This document shows, piece after piece, positions 32,206-40,896 of a stretch of DNA of 44,259 nt. Position 1 is the stretch's first letter, and every line of letters begins with the position of its first letter. Made by a program: the position numbers and the translations under genes. The stretch is from Candidatus Methanomethylicaceae archaeon (GTDB taxonomy: Archaea > Thermoproteota > Methanomethylicia > Methanomethylicales > Methanomethylicaceae). The stretch is from the NCBI GenBank assembly GCA_015660995.1, contig JACTUC010000012.1:1-44259 (forward strand), given 5' to 3'. Under the pieces are notes generated by a model. That model was not told the DNA's origin. It worked only from the letters and a program-made list of their open reading frames with translations, and did not search any database.

Positions 32206-33087
32206 CTAGATCATGCCCTTTGTATGCAAAGCGTCCCAATAGGTAAAGACTGGTCCGTCTTTGCAGACGTATCTTATGGAACTTCCATCACCGATGATGC
32301 AATTCCCGCATTTTCCTATTCCGCATCTCATCCGCCTCTCAAGGGATATCAATATCCTCTCGGGAGGAACATCCCTCTTCGTAAGCTCTTGGCCAACAAA
32401 TTTGTACATTATGGATGGACCACAGATTATGGCATAGGTGTCCTTCGGAGAAATTTCTGTCCTTTCAAATAGCTTGGATACGACTCCACTCATACATCTG
32501 TCAGAGTACTCAGCCTCCAATAAGAGACACTGTTCATCCTTGGGATCTTCATAGGAGAGGTAAAATTTGCAACCGGACTCGTCACCCCCTGCAAGAAGGC
32601 TGTTGAATTCATCTCTGAACAGCATGGTATCATAGGTTCGGATACCGTAGAAGAAAGTGATGTCCCTGTATTTTGCTCTGTTTTTCAGGGAATATTGGAG
32701 AATGGATCTGAGGGGCGCGACGCCCAAGCCTCCAGCCACCAGTAGCAGATTGCTCCCCTCCATTTCTTTCAATGGGAATCCATTTCCGTAGGGCCCTCTT
32801 ACTCCCACAAGGGATCCTTCGCCTAGGCGAAGGATCGCGGAAGTGACCCTGCCCCCACTTCTGATGCATAAATCCAGTAGATACTTTTGATTCTGCATGG
32901 AACATATGGAGAATGGGGCTTCCCCTACGCCCATAATGCTGATCTCTATGAACTGCCCCAGATTGTATTGGAATTCCTCTGCGGTCTTCTTATCCAGCAG
33001 TTGCAATCGCAGAAAGTGTTCCATTGCCGTCATCTTTTCATTTTTCACAATCTTGGCTAATTTTGGAAGGAAGACATTCTCCATCAT
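32206..33087 (-). CDS. Hydrogenase gamma subunit, FAD/NAD(P)-binding with 2Fe-2S
   Basis: The 293-residue protein has a ferredoxin-NADP reductase fold: FAD-binding barrel, the NAD(P) motif LLVAGGLGVAPLRS, and a C-terminal 2Fe-2S site CGIGKCGNC followed by YVCKDGPVF. It joins the hydrogenase core to NAD(P)H. Dihydroorotate dehydrogenase electron-transfer subunits share this fold, but the neighbours settle the call. Its ATG overlaps the beta stop as ATGA. Confidence 0.92.
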   Translation of the reverse strand: MMENVFLPKLAKIVKNEKMTAMEHFLRLQLLDKKTAEEFQYNLGQFIEISIMGVGEAPFSICSMQNQKYLLDLCIRSGGRVTSAILRLGEGSLVGVRGPYGNGFPLKEMEGSNLLLVAGGLGVAPLRSILQYSLKNRAKYRDITFFYGIRTYDTMLFRDEFNSLLAGGDESGCKFYLSYEDPKDEQCLLLEAEYSDRCMSGVVSKLFERTEISPKDTYAIICGPSIMYKFVGQELTKRDVPPERILISLERRMRCGIGKCGNCIIGDGSSIRYVCKDGPVFTYWDALHTKGMI

Positions 33088-34091
33088 AGTTCACCCCGCA
33101 CCCTCCTAAGAACTTCAACATAGTCTATTTTGGAGGGGCAGTACACGGTGCACCTTCCGCAGCCAACACAGTTCATCATATCCTCCCTCAGACTTCCCTT
33201 ACAGTTGAATCTGTTCCTTAGTCTCTCAACTCTAGTGGGTCTAAAATTCTTGCCACCATAGACCAGACCATGTTTTTTGAGCATACATGAATTCAACATT
33301 CTCTGCCTTTCCCCACTTTTTAGGTCCATATTGACGTTGTCGACAACGTCATAGCACCTACATGTGGGACAGACTAGGTTGCAGCTACCACAACCGAAGC
33401 ATTTGTCAGCATATTCCTTCCATACATCGCTTTCATAGGAGAGGGCGAGCATGTCTGTGAGCCCATTAATGGCCAATTTTAGGGTAAACTCCTTTTCCCT
33501 CTTCCCCTCTGCTTCCCTAAACTCCTGGATATCGCTGCTTTCCACATCCATAAAGAACTTTGAGTTCTCGCTTGCAATTTTATTCCCCTTTTCGCTTCCT
33601 ATTCTAACTAAGAATTTATCTTTCAATTCGTGGAGAAACAGGTCAAATCCGTCTACGGCATAATTGGTTCCCTGGGACTGGCAAAAACAGTATTCGTCTG
33701 GGTGGCAGCTGTAACCGATTAATGTGGCGTTCTCCCTTCTCATCTGATAATATTTGTCAGGATTTTTATCTAAATAGATCTTGTCCATTAGCTTCAGCGC
33801 ATAGATGTCACACGGGTGTATCCCGAACACGACAATTTTCCCATCTTCTAAGGTTTCCTCATATTCACATTCTCTCTCGTCAAAGATGAACATTCTTTCC
33901 TTAAGCTTAAGAAAGAATTTCTTTGGGGGGATCATCGTTCTCGAGTAGTTGAGAGCCATCTCCTTTGATTGACTAATCTCCTGAAAGGAGCAGGATTCGC
34001 CAGTCTTAACTGGCCCATATATCTTCCCGTATGTCTCCAGGTTGTTTACGAATGCATCTAGGCTCTCACTTGTCATTTTAAAATATTTCAC
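33084..34091 (-). CDS. Hydrogenase beta subunit, 4Fe-4S protein (HydB/AsrA-like)
   Basis: The 335-residue protein has two C-terminal 4Fe-4S motifs (CFGCGSCNLVCPTCRC and CVGCGRCTVYCPSKID) and an upstream CHPDEYCFC group. It resembles the beta subunit of sulfhydrogenase and AsrA of anaerobic sulfite reductase. It wires electrons between the gamma flavin and the hydrogenase. GTG 34091 or ATG 34076 may be the start. It is first in the operon, with an AT-rich stretch of about 195 bases upstream. Confidence 0.9.
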   Translation of the reverse strand: MKYFKMTSESLDAFVNNLETYGKIYGPVKTGESCSFQEISQSKEMALNYSRTMIPPKKFFLKLKERMFIFDERECEYEETLEDGKIVVFGIHPCDIYALKLMDKIYLDKNPDKYYQMRRENATLIGYSCHPDEYCFCQSQGTNYAVDGFDLFLHELKDKFLVRIGSEKGNKIASENSKFFMDVESSDIQEFREAEGKREKEFTLKLAINGLTDMLALSYESDVWKEYADKCFGCGSCNLVCPTCRCYDVVDNVNMDLKSGERQRMLNSCMLKKHGLVYGGKNFRPTRVERLRNRFNCKGSLREDMMNCVGCGRCTVYCPSKIDYVEVLRRVRGEL

Positions 34092-34285
34092 AATCCCTAC
34101 CTTGAGATAATATTAGATTTGGAGTTTTTTATAGTTGCTTCTATAACGCTTTTATATTTTTTTAATCTTAAGGATAGAAAAAGAAGCATGTATTCAATTG
34201 GTCCCATTAAATTTTGTAAAAGCAATTTTGCTCCGTCTGAAGAGGATGCGGAAATTGAAGCTATAAAAAGACCTGCTCAAAAAGA

Positions 34286-34786
34286 TCAGTACTTTTTTTT
34301 GGGAGAGAGAATCTTCCTAAGGGTTCTAACCATGGCCATAGCTGAATTCTCGACCTCTCTGGTCAAGCCTTCGCCAAAATCTATTGTTTGGGGTTGGATG
34401 GCAAGCAGAGCCACTTTAGCGCCTGAAGTACTCCTTAGGTATCCACAGAGGATTTGGAGGGGTAATGTGTGCATGGTCATTGGGGGAGGAGCACTTTTCA
34501 GATCCTCCAGAAATGCAATGCTTCCACCGGGTCTGCCTAGCGAGGTAGCATCAATAACCAGGATATGGGTAGGCTTGAATTCCAATATCTCCTGGCTGTG
34601 ACTTTCGGGGGTAGTCTCGCAACCAACGAGGTACACCCTTTGCGATGCCACATCCATCAGGTCAAGGACTATCCTCATGCCCACATAGTCGTCTCTGCGC
34701 AAGGGATTGCCGATGCCTGCGATAACAATTCTTCTGGCGCCCCTCAGCCAGTTCCGTAGCTCTCTCTCGATAGAGTCTTCTTCCAT
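34286..34786 (-). CDS. Hydrogenase maturation protease (HycI/HyaD-like)
   Basis: The 166-residue protein has GIGNPLRRDD, the acidic VIDATSLG site and TMHTLPL, which fit the Ni-binding endopeptidases that trim the large-subunit tail. The target is surely the adjacent alpha subunit, which still carries its tail. The gene lies upstream of beta on the same strand with a 194-base spacer, so it may be a separate unit. No other hyp genes are in the window. Confidence 0.9.
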   Translation of the reverse strand: MEEDSIERELRNWLRGARRIVIAGIGNPLRRDDYVGMRIVLDLMDVASQRVYLVGCETTPESHSQEILEFKPTHILVIDATSLGRPGGSIAFLEDLKSAPPPMTMHTLPLQILCGYLRSTSGAKVALLAIQPQTIDFGEGLTREVENSAMAMVRTLRKILSPKKKY

Positions 34787-34836
34787 CTTTATCAGGTTCT
34801 CCGCATATTAACATAGGAGTGTCTAGGCGTGCCTCC

Positions 34837-34869
34837 GAGAGGAGCCCTCCTTTCTCAAGGACTCCTCTC
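34837..34869. other. Strong hairpin between the protease and the sulfur reductase-like gene
   Basis: Arms GAGAGGAG (34837-34844) and CTCCTCTC (34862-34869) are perfect inverted repeats. The inner arms TCCTT and AAGGA extend the stem with a CCC bulge and a TCTC loop. On the minus strand it lies just after the reductase stop and before the protease start, so it may stop or process that transcript. Confidence 0.6.
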
Positions 34870-34940
34870 TAGCATAACTAGACAAGATCATCTAGCGACC
34901 GGACCCACTGGAGCTTTTGTCCATGTCCATGGTTGGAGTG

Positions 34941-36293
34941 CTAGGAACTTCGCTTGACCTCAGCGTCCTCGGCGGCGTTTATTATTTGGTAGGCTATGGG
35001 TGAGCAGGTGAGGGTTGGGTGAGTACCTAATTGGAACGTTGCGATCTCGCTGGTGGCCATCCGCTTTTGGATCATGGTAGCCAGGATGTTCATCACCTCG
35101 CCGCATGTCAGACCACCTACGACCTGTCCCCCTAACAGCACGCCCGTTGGCTTGTCGAATACGAGCTTGACCTTCATTTCCATGGCGTTCGGCATCGAGC
35201 CAGGATGCTTATCAGGCGCCGCAGCATTGCCTATGACCGGTTCGTAGCCCGCTTCCCTTGCTGCCCTTTCCGTGAGCCCCACAGCTCCGATGGCAGAGTC
35301 TCCGATCGAGGACATGAATGTGCCCACGTTGCCATCGTTCTTCCTTCTCAGCTGGAAGAGGTTTGCGCCTGCAATCCTAGCTTCTCTTGTGGCAATGGAT
35401 GCAAGTTTCAGTCCTAATGGCTTCTTGGTGAAGTAGGATGCCTTCTCAGCACAGTCCCCGATGGCGAAGATGTTCTCGTCGCTCGTCCTCATGTACTCAT
35501 CGACCCATACGGACTGCTGGGGACCGAGCCTCAGACCTGCGTCGGCTGCCAGCTTTGTATTGGCCGATACACCTATGGCTAGAAAGACCAGGTCTGCCTT
35601 GAGCACCTCACCGGAGCGGAGTCGGACGCCCTCGACCTTCTCTGTCCCTAGAATGGACTCCACGCTGCTGTCCAATTTGAGTTTGATTCCCCTATCGGCC
35701 AGCTTCTTTTCGGCAATCAGGGAGAACTCCTCTTCGTAGACCAGTTGTAGGCAGTGGGGCAACATCTCAACGATGGTTACATCCAAACCCCTTTTGCGGA
35801 ATTCGTCGGCAAACTCGACGCCAATGAAACCTCCGCCTATGACGACCACGCTCTTGGCGCCTTGCAGTGCGACCTCCAGCTCTGCTGAGAGGCCTTTCAG
35901 ATAATCAACATCCTTCTTGGCTGCGAAGACATTCTTCAGATTCACGCCAGGTATCTTGGGCACGAGTGGTAGCGAGCCTGTTGCCAGGATCAGCTTGTCA
36001 TAGCCCCAGGTCTTGCCACTTAAGGTGGCGAGGGTCTTATTGGATTTGTCTATGGAAGTGACCTCGTCAATGCTGAGCTCAATGTTATTTTTCTGCAGCA
36101 ATGCATCAGGGAGCAGGTTCTTGTCGGGCGTACCTACGGTCCCGAAGATATATGGGATCCCACAAGGTATCAATGCCTGCTTCTCCTTGCGGATGAGGGT
36201 AATCCGAGCTTTTGGATATTGTCGCCTCGTAGTTATGCCTGCGGGCAATCCTGCTGCGCTTCCTCCAACGATCAATACTTCTGTCTTGTCCAT
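34941..36293 (-). CDS. CoA-disulfide reductase / NAD(P)H sulfur reductase-like flavoprotein
   Basis: The 450-residue protein has an FAD motif (VLIVGGSAAGLPAG), the redox Cys of the family (IPCGIPYIFG), an NAD(P)H motif (VVVIGGGFIGVEFADEF), the second FAD block FAIGDCAE, and the dimer domain. This is the CoADR/NADH oxidase/NSR group, which reduces CoA disulfide, O2 or elemental sulfur with NAD(P)H. Adjacent group 3b hydrogenase favours a NADPH sulfur role. ATG 36293 follows GGGGAT by 5 bases; upstream starts are unlikely. Confidence 0.88.
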   Translation of the reverse strand: MDKTEVLIVGGSAAGLPAGITTRRQYPKARITLIRKEKQALIPCGIPYIFGTVGTPDKNLLPDALLQKNNIELSIDEVTSIDKSNKTLATLSGKTWGYDKLILATGSLPLVPKIPGVNLKNVFAAKKDVDYLKGLSAELEVALQGAKSVVVIGGGFIGVEFADEFRKRGLDVTIVEMLPHCLQLVYEEEFSLIAEKKLADRGIKLKLDSSVESILGTEKVEGVRLRSGEVLKADLVFLAIGVSANTKLAADAGLRLGPQQSVWVDEYMRTSDENIFAIGDCAEKASYFTKKPLGLKLASIATREARIAGANLFQLRRKNDGNVGTFMSSIGDSAIGAVGLTERAAREAGYEPVIGNAAAPDKHPGSMPNAMEMKVKLVFDKPTGVLLGGQVVGGLTCGEVMNILATMIQKRMATSEIATFQLGTHPTLTCSPIAYQIINAAEDAEVKRSS

Positions 36294-36623
36294 ATACATC
36301 CCCACGTACCATCTGTGGAGAATGGAAGATATTATGGTTTTGTTATTACGCTGTAATAAATGAGGGTTTTTAGCCAAGAACTTGGGCAACGGTTAGATTT
36401 ACCACTAATTTTGTTAGTTTTTGTTCAAGAAATAAGACTGACTGTCCTCTCTCGTCACCGCCGATGACGTATAGGCTATTGACAAGTCAGTTGTCTCAGG
36501 GTTATTGATCCCCGAAGAATTGAAAACTTGATCTGGAGTCTGAAGATGGAGCTTCACGCAAAGCGTAAAGGGTAGATGAGGGAAGAATTAATATGGGGAC
36601 CAAATCCCCGAGGGGGAGCGCAG

Positions 36624-36797
36624 ATGAGCGATGATTACACCGACGAGGCTGCATTGTTTGAAATAGACACAGTGACCGACGACTACGGTGACGAGGCTGA
36701 ATGGTTCATAGACATAATCAACATGTACGAGGAAGCAAAGAAGAAGGCGAACATGGGTACGCCACTCAGTCGCGTAGTGCTTGGTCTTTGTAATTGA
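36624..36797 (+). CDS. Tiny acidic protein with an internal repeat
   Basis: The 57-residue protein has two copies of a 13-residue acidic unit spaced by 16 residues: DDYTDEAALFEID at 3-15 and DDYGDEAEWFIDI at 19-31. A basic helix-like segment EEAKKKA follows. I do not recognise a family. GAGGGGGAG lies about 5 bases before the ATG, which supports translation. It is upstream of the PIN-like gene at 36985 by about 190 bases. Confidence 0.65.
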   Translation: MSDDYTDEAALFEIDTVTDDYGDEAEWFIDIINMYEEAKKKANMGTPLSRVVLGLCN

Positions 36798-36984
36798 GGG
36801 TGGATGGTAGAACAGGTGGCATAGGATTCTGAGATTGCTATAGCGTCCCGAGCAAAGACACGGCTAAAGACCTTTATCTTATAGTTGACTGCCAATTGCG
36901 CTTTGATTGCTGAATGAAATACGCTCTTACTTAAGCAAAAAGCAATATATCAAAAGTAAGAATGGCTATTTTCAGGTGGCAAAT

Positions 36985-37266
36985 ATGAAACTGCTTTTAG
37001 ATGAAATGTATACTGGACTGAAGCCAATATTGTCTGCACTTGGCTGGGACGTGTTGACGGTTCAGGAGTGTGGGCTGCAGAGTAAGCCTGATGAAGTTGT
37101 CGCGAAGTATGCCTTTGAAAATGAACTTCTTTTGGTGACTGAAGATGATCTTCCAGCCGAGATAGCTGATTCGCTCGGAGGGAAAAATGTCCTAGTGCGG
37201 AAAAAAGATTTGGCAGCTGTAATAGTGGAACTCGTCAAAGAGAAATATCATTTGGTTTGCAAATGA
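36985..37266 (+). CDS. DUF5615 PIN-like protein, possible toxin
   Basis: The 93-residue protein begins MKLLLDEMYTGL and contains TEDD, the two acidic sites expected of PIN-like nuclease folds. DUF5615 proteins often pair with a small antitoxin (DUF433), which is not seen here. ATG 36985 has AGGTGG 5 bases ahead and is preferred to the upstream start. The acidic 57-residue protein before it could be an unrelated partner. Confidence 0.7.
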   Translation: MKLLLDEMYTGLKPILSALGWDVLTVQECGLQSKPDEVVAKYAFENELLLVTEDDLPAEIADSLGGKNVLVRKKDLAAVIVELVKEKYHLVCK

Positions 37267-37343
37267 ATTGGTCTATATGACGGAGTAAGATCATTATGAG
37301 CTCAAATTATGTTAAAATCCAAATGCCGTGATAGCGGGCAGTG

Positions 37344-37913
37344 TCAGTGCTTCGCTCCCGGATTATCACGAGTCGAAGATGCAAGCCAAGGGAGGACGGC
37401 TAAGGAGGATATGAACTCAGGCAGAGCTTCCCCCTGGAAGAAGATTTGCTGGAAGTAGAGTACCCACGGAATTACTGCCACTAGCGCTAGGAGGGCTAAC
37501 TTAGATCTTTTCTCAAGCAGGTAGATCAGGGATGTAACCAGTAGCATCAGAAACAAGAGCATCGAGACGTAGAAGTGGAGAGAGCCGTAGTTCTCGTTCA
37601 GTCCCCCCACAAGCTGCAGGGAGAACCCCGTCAGAGCTAGGGACCAGGCAGTCCTTGGTGCAGTCCCCTTCAGGGAGAGCATCGCATAGAGGATTAGCAG
37701 GAATCCAGTCGCTAGGAGACCAACATTGAAGATCGGGGCAACACTGCTATGGCTGACGTTGCCAAAGTCGCTCAGTGCATTCCCTGTCCAGCTGAACCAT
37801 GGGGAGAGAACGATGGATATGCCTATGGAAGAGTAGAGGGCCAGGGCTGCCAAGAAGAAGTAAGCTGCTCCCGGCTTGAAGTGCATGGGATGCATGGTAG
37901 AGACCGTGTTCAA
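37344..37913 (-). CDS. DUF998-type membrane protein
   Basis: The 189-residue protein has six hydrophobic segments and a short NALSDFG motif that is typical of DUF998. No catalytic residues are clear. It is divergent from the TspO-like gene and the two share a short promoter region of about 65 bases. Function unknown. Confidence 0.8.
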   Translation of the reverse strand: MNTVSTMHPMHFKPGAAYFFLAALALYSSIGISIVLSPWFSWTGNALSDFGNVSHSSVAPIFNVGLLATGFLLILYAMLSLKGTAPRTAWSLALTGFSLQLVGGLNENYGSLHFYVSMLLFLMLLVTSLIYLLEKRSKLALLALVAVIPWVLYFQQIFFQGEALPEFISSLAVLPWLASSTRDNPGAKH

Positions 37914-37947
37914 GTGCCCTTTATTTCTTTATTCGTACCAGCGGCAA

Positions 37948-37957
37948 TTTTTATTAG
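37948..37957 (+). promoter_or_regulatory. TATA-like box for the TspO-like gene
   Basis: TTTTTATTAG-like sequence lies about 22 bases before the ATG at 37980, which lacks a ribosome binding site, in line with a leaderless message. Confidence 0.4.
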
Positions 37958-37979
37958 GCAGTTGGTCAATTTTCCGATT

Positions 37980-38753
37980 ATGTCAACAACCTCAAGCTCA
38001 AGCATCTTAAAGATCACCAACATCGTGGCATTGGCAATCGTTGTTATTGTAAACAGCATTGCGGGAGCGGTGGGCCTCAATGGGCACCTGACAGGGCAGA
38101 TTTCGGACCTGTATCCCAACCTCTTTGTACCCTCCGGCATCATCTTCTCCATATGGGGAGTCATATACCTGCTATTGGGTCTCTTCATTGTCTTCCAGGC
38201 ATTGCCCTCGACCAAGAATTCGCTATTCCAGAAGAAGATTGGGTACCTATTCATCCTCAGTTGCATCTTCAATGTTGCTTGGCTAATCTGCTGGCACTGG
38301 GGTTATCTTCCGCTGTCCGATGTGGTGATGTTTGCGCTACTCGCTACGCTCATAGCCATATACCTGCGCTTGGACATAGGTCACGGTTTGGTCAGCCGCA
38401 GGGAGAGGTTGTGTGTATGGCTACCATTCAGCGTGTACTTGGGGTGGATCACCGTTGCGCCAATAGCCAACGTTACGGCTACATTGGTCTCGATTGGCTG
38501 GAACGGCCTCGGCCTCAGTGACATTACATGGACAGTCCTGGTCCTGGCGGTCGCGCTCGTGATCACCCTTGCGGTAATATTCACGAGGAAGGACATTGGC
38601 TACAGCGCGGTCATTGTGTGGGCACTCTTGGGCATCTGGCTTAAACAGTCGGCGATCTCGCAAATAGTATTGGCAACAGAAATTTGCGCAATAATAATAG
38701 TGCTAGCACTTCTCGTCGTATACCTCGTGCCGAGACTTAGGAGCAGTAAATGA
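37980..38753 (+). CDS. TspO/MBR-like membrane protein
   Basis: The 257-residue protein has about seven membrane helices. The segments NLFVPSGIIFSIWGVIYLLL and YLRLDIGHG, and the Trp-rich helix AWLICWHWGYLP, match tryptophan-rich TspO-related membrane proteins. These may bind tetrapyrroles or act as sensors. ATG 37980 is chosen because the frame upstream runs into the divergent DUF998 gene and a TATA-like box lies in position. Confidence 0.7.
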   Translation: MSTTSSSSILKITNIVALAIVVIVNSIAGAVGLNGHLTGQISDLYPNLFVPSGIIFSIWGVIYLLLGLFIVFQALPSTKNSLFQKKIGYLFILSCIFNVAWLICWHWGYLPLSDVVMFALLATLIAIYLRLDIGHGLVSRRERLCVWLPFSVYLGWITVAPIANVTATLVSIGWNGLGLSDITWTVLVLAVALVITLAVIFTRKDIGYSAVIVWALLGIWLKQSAISQIVLATEICAIIIVLALLVVYLVPRLRSSK

Positions 38754-38796
38754 GCCTCTTCTGCGAAAGCCTAATTGCGGCAAAGGATCGATCGAT

Positions 38797-39255
38797 ATGG
38801 CCCTTACCTTCCCAATAATATTGGCTGAGAACCTAGAGAAACAGAAAGTCGAGGTTCCGAAGGATTTCAGGGGCAAGCTCAACGTTGTAATCGTTGCATT
38901 CAAACAGGACCAAATAGGCCTATTGGCGTCCTGGGAGCCTTTTCTCAAGGAGCTTACCCAGTCCATCCCTGACCTTGCTTTTTATGAGCTGCCGACCCTG
39001 AACTCGTCCTACTCGCTCCTCCGTTGGTGGATTGATGGCGGCATGCGGTCTGGGATCAGGGACAAGGAAGCCAGAGAGAGGACAATAACCCTCTACACCG
39101 ACAAGAGGGCCTTCAAGAGGCAGCTGAAGATACCCAACGAGAGCACTACCTATCTCTTTCTGCTGAAGGGCGGCGAGGTTGTCTGGCGCACCGATGGTGA
39201 GTATACCGAGGAAAAAGGCAAGGACCTTGCTACTGCCATAAGAGAGAGCCGTTAG
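38797..39255 (+). CDS. Thioredoxin-fold-like protein without CxxC
   Basis: The 152-residue protein looks like an ATP10- or thioredoxin-related fold: a strand LNVVIVAFKQDQIG, a helix, then FYELPTL and TYLFLLKGGEVVWRTDGEY. There is no CxxC pair, so it is unlikely to be a disulfide reductase. AAAGGA lies about 10 bases upstream of the ATG. It follows the TspO-like gene by 43 bases and may be co-transcribed. Family assignment is tentative. Confidence 0.55.
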   Translation: MALTFPIILAENLEKQKVEVPKDFRGKLNVVIVAFKQDQIGLLASWEPFLKELTQSIPDLAFYELPTLNSSYSLLRWWIDGGMRSGIRDKEARERTITLYTDKRAFKRQLKIPNESTTYLFLLKGGEVVWRTDGEYTEEKGKDLATAIRESR

Positions 39256-39304
39256 CTGACCAGAAGGTCAGTCTTTAAGAAGATCGAGTTGAGATCATAG
39301 TAAA

Positions 39305-39616
39305 ATGAGGCAGAATTTTATGGTGAAACATGCAGATATAGTCGGATTCGTCCCGTTGCTCCAAAAACTCGAAGTAGTTTACGCAAAGAATGACGGCAAT
39401 GGCGGATTCTACAAGCAGCCTGCCCTGGCATTGGCAGTCGTTAAGGACGAGACGACCCCATCCGTGACGTTCCTTGTGCCCATGATTTCCATGAACAGAG
39501 AGAAAGAGATAGACATTGCACACGAAGACAACATAATAGGGTACGATGACGGATCGCTGGCGATAGATTGGAAGAAGGTAGCAGAAAAGTTCGAGGCAGG
39601 CAAAAAGAAGCGATGA
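39305..39616 (+). CDS. Hypothetical protein of 103 residues
   Basis: A mixed alpha/beta sequence with no Cys and no known motif. It has strands ALALAVVKD and SVTFLVPMIS and a basic C-terminus (KFEAGKKKR). The frame has base and codon use like its neighbours, which supports a real gene. A T-rich stretch follows. I do not recognise it. Confidence 0.6.
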   Translation: MRQNFMVKHADIVGFVPLLQKLEVVYAKNDGNGGFYKQPALALAVVKDETTPSVTFLVPMISMNREKEIDIAHEDNIIGYDDGSLAIDWKKVAEKFEAGKKKR

Positions 39617-39620
39617 TCGT

Positions 39621-39646
39621 TTCTACTCTTTTTTCCTGGTTTTTTG
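39621..39646 (+). terminator. T-rich terminator after the hypothetical gene
   Basis: Two T-runs (six T each at 39629-39634 and 39640-39645) follow the stop codon. This is the usual form of an archaeal transcription stop. Confidence 0.5.
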
Positions 39647-39747
39647 TAATTCGCAAGTCTGCCGCACTAGCAGACGTGGCGAGTTGGAATCTTTATTAAT
39701 TGACAATACATGCATAGCGATCAGCGCTTGTGAAGGATCGGTCAACG

Positions 39748-40896
39748 ATGGAGAGCGGAACTGGGAGTATCCTCGAGGATTTCGCATCGGCGCTGGTGGA
39801 GCCATGGTACGAAGCCCTGGCGAACCCAGGCAAGGCCCAAGGGGATGCCTTGAAGGAGCTTCTTAAGGGTTATGCCAAGACAAGTTATGGCTTGGAATAC
39901 GGCGCGAAAGATGTTGGCAGCCTCTCCGATTTCCAGAGGGCGTTCCCCATCGCGAAATACCAAGATCTCAAGCCATATCTGGAGAGAGTCAAGCAAGGCA
40001 ACTACTCAGCCTTACTTCCCGAACCGGCTGTACGCTGGGTAATGACCAGGGGCACAACTGGCACACCCAAGATGATACCCGCTACGCAGACCCACTTGGC
40101 ACAGGTCCTGACGCTCGGTGCCCGTGGACTAGTCAACTTAGCGCTGAAGAGGAAAGACTTTGCAGTCCTAACGGGACATGTTCTGAACCTGAACTTCCCC
40201 TCGGAGGTGGCAGTTTTGCGCACTGAGAGAGGGGAAGAGCCCTACGGTTACAGTTCCGGGACATACGCCAAGCTGAATCCTGCACTCGGGGAGGCGAGGT
40301 TGGTCCCGAGGCAGGAGGAGATAGACTCCCTTGGCGGTGGTATAAGGAAGGATGACTGGGAGGCGAGGTTCGAGCTGGTCTACCAAAAAGCTAGGGGTGA
40401 GGATGTCAGGAGCGTTATGGGCGTTGCGCCCGTATTAACAGAGTTTGCAAGGTACGTCCATAAAAAATACGGAGCTTGCCCGAAGGAAGTCTGGAAGATG
40501 AAGGGATTGTTCCCCACAAGCGTTGCCAAGATCCAGACCAACTACGCACCGCTGATGAAGAAGATGTACGGCGATGTGCCTGTTGTGGAGCTATACACGG
40601 CTACGGAGGGGGTTTTTGCCCAGCAGCTTGATGATAACCCCTACGTCTGCCCCAACTATGATGCCTACCTCTTTGAGGTGGCAACCAGTAAGGGGGTCAA
40701 GCCGCTCCACGAGTTGCTCGCGGGGGAGTGGGGGAGGCTCATAATATCTGGACCTCTCTTCCCGAGGTACGACATTGGGGACATGGTGGAAAGCGTTGGA
40801 AAGGGGTATTACCGCATCTTTGGCAGGTCAAAATGGCTGACCGTAACCGAGCACTACCTATTCAACTTGTTCACTGGAAGGTTTTTCAGGGCCTAG
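39748..40896 (+). CDS. GH3-like adenylate-forming protein, short form
   Basis: From ATG 39748 the protein has 382 residues (388 from GTG 39730). It has the ATP loop of the ANL/GH3 superfamily (MTRGTTGTPKMIP), the ELYTATEGVFA motif and YDIGDMVE. GH3 enzymes join amino acids to acyl acids through acyl-AMP. The C-terminal domain seen in plant GH3 and many bacterial forms (100-200 residues more) is missing after the segment IFGRSKW. AAGGA lies 9 bases before ATG 39748. The stop overlaps the convergent zinc-ribbon gene by 11 bases. Its function in archaea is open. Confidence 0.75.
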   Translation: MESGTGSILEDFASALVEPWYEALANPGKAQGDALKELLKGYAKTSYGLEYGAKDVGSLSDFQRAFPIAKYQDLKPYLERVKQGNYSALLPEPAVRWVMTRGTTGTPKMIPATQTHLAQVLTLGARGLVNLALKRKDFAVLTGHVLNLNFPSEVAVLRTERGEEPYGYSSGTYAKLNPALGEARLVPRQEEIDSLGGGIRKDDWEARFELVYQKARGEDVRSVMGVAPVLTEFARYVHKKYGACPKEVWKMKGLFPTSVAKIQTNYAPLMKKMYGDVPVVELYTATEGVFAQQLDDNPYVCPNYDAYLFEVATSKGVKPLHELLAGEWGRLIISGPLFPRYDIGDMVESVGKGYYRIFGRSKWLTVTEHYLFNLFTGRFFRA

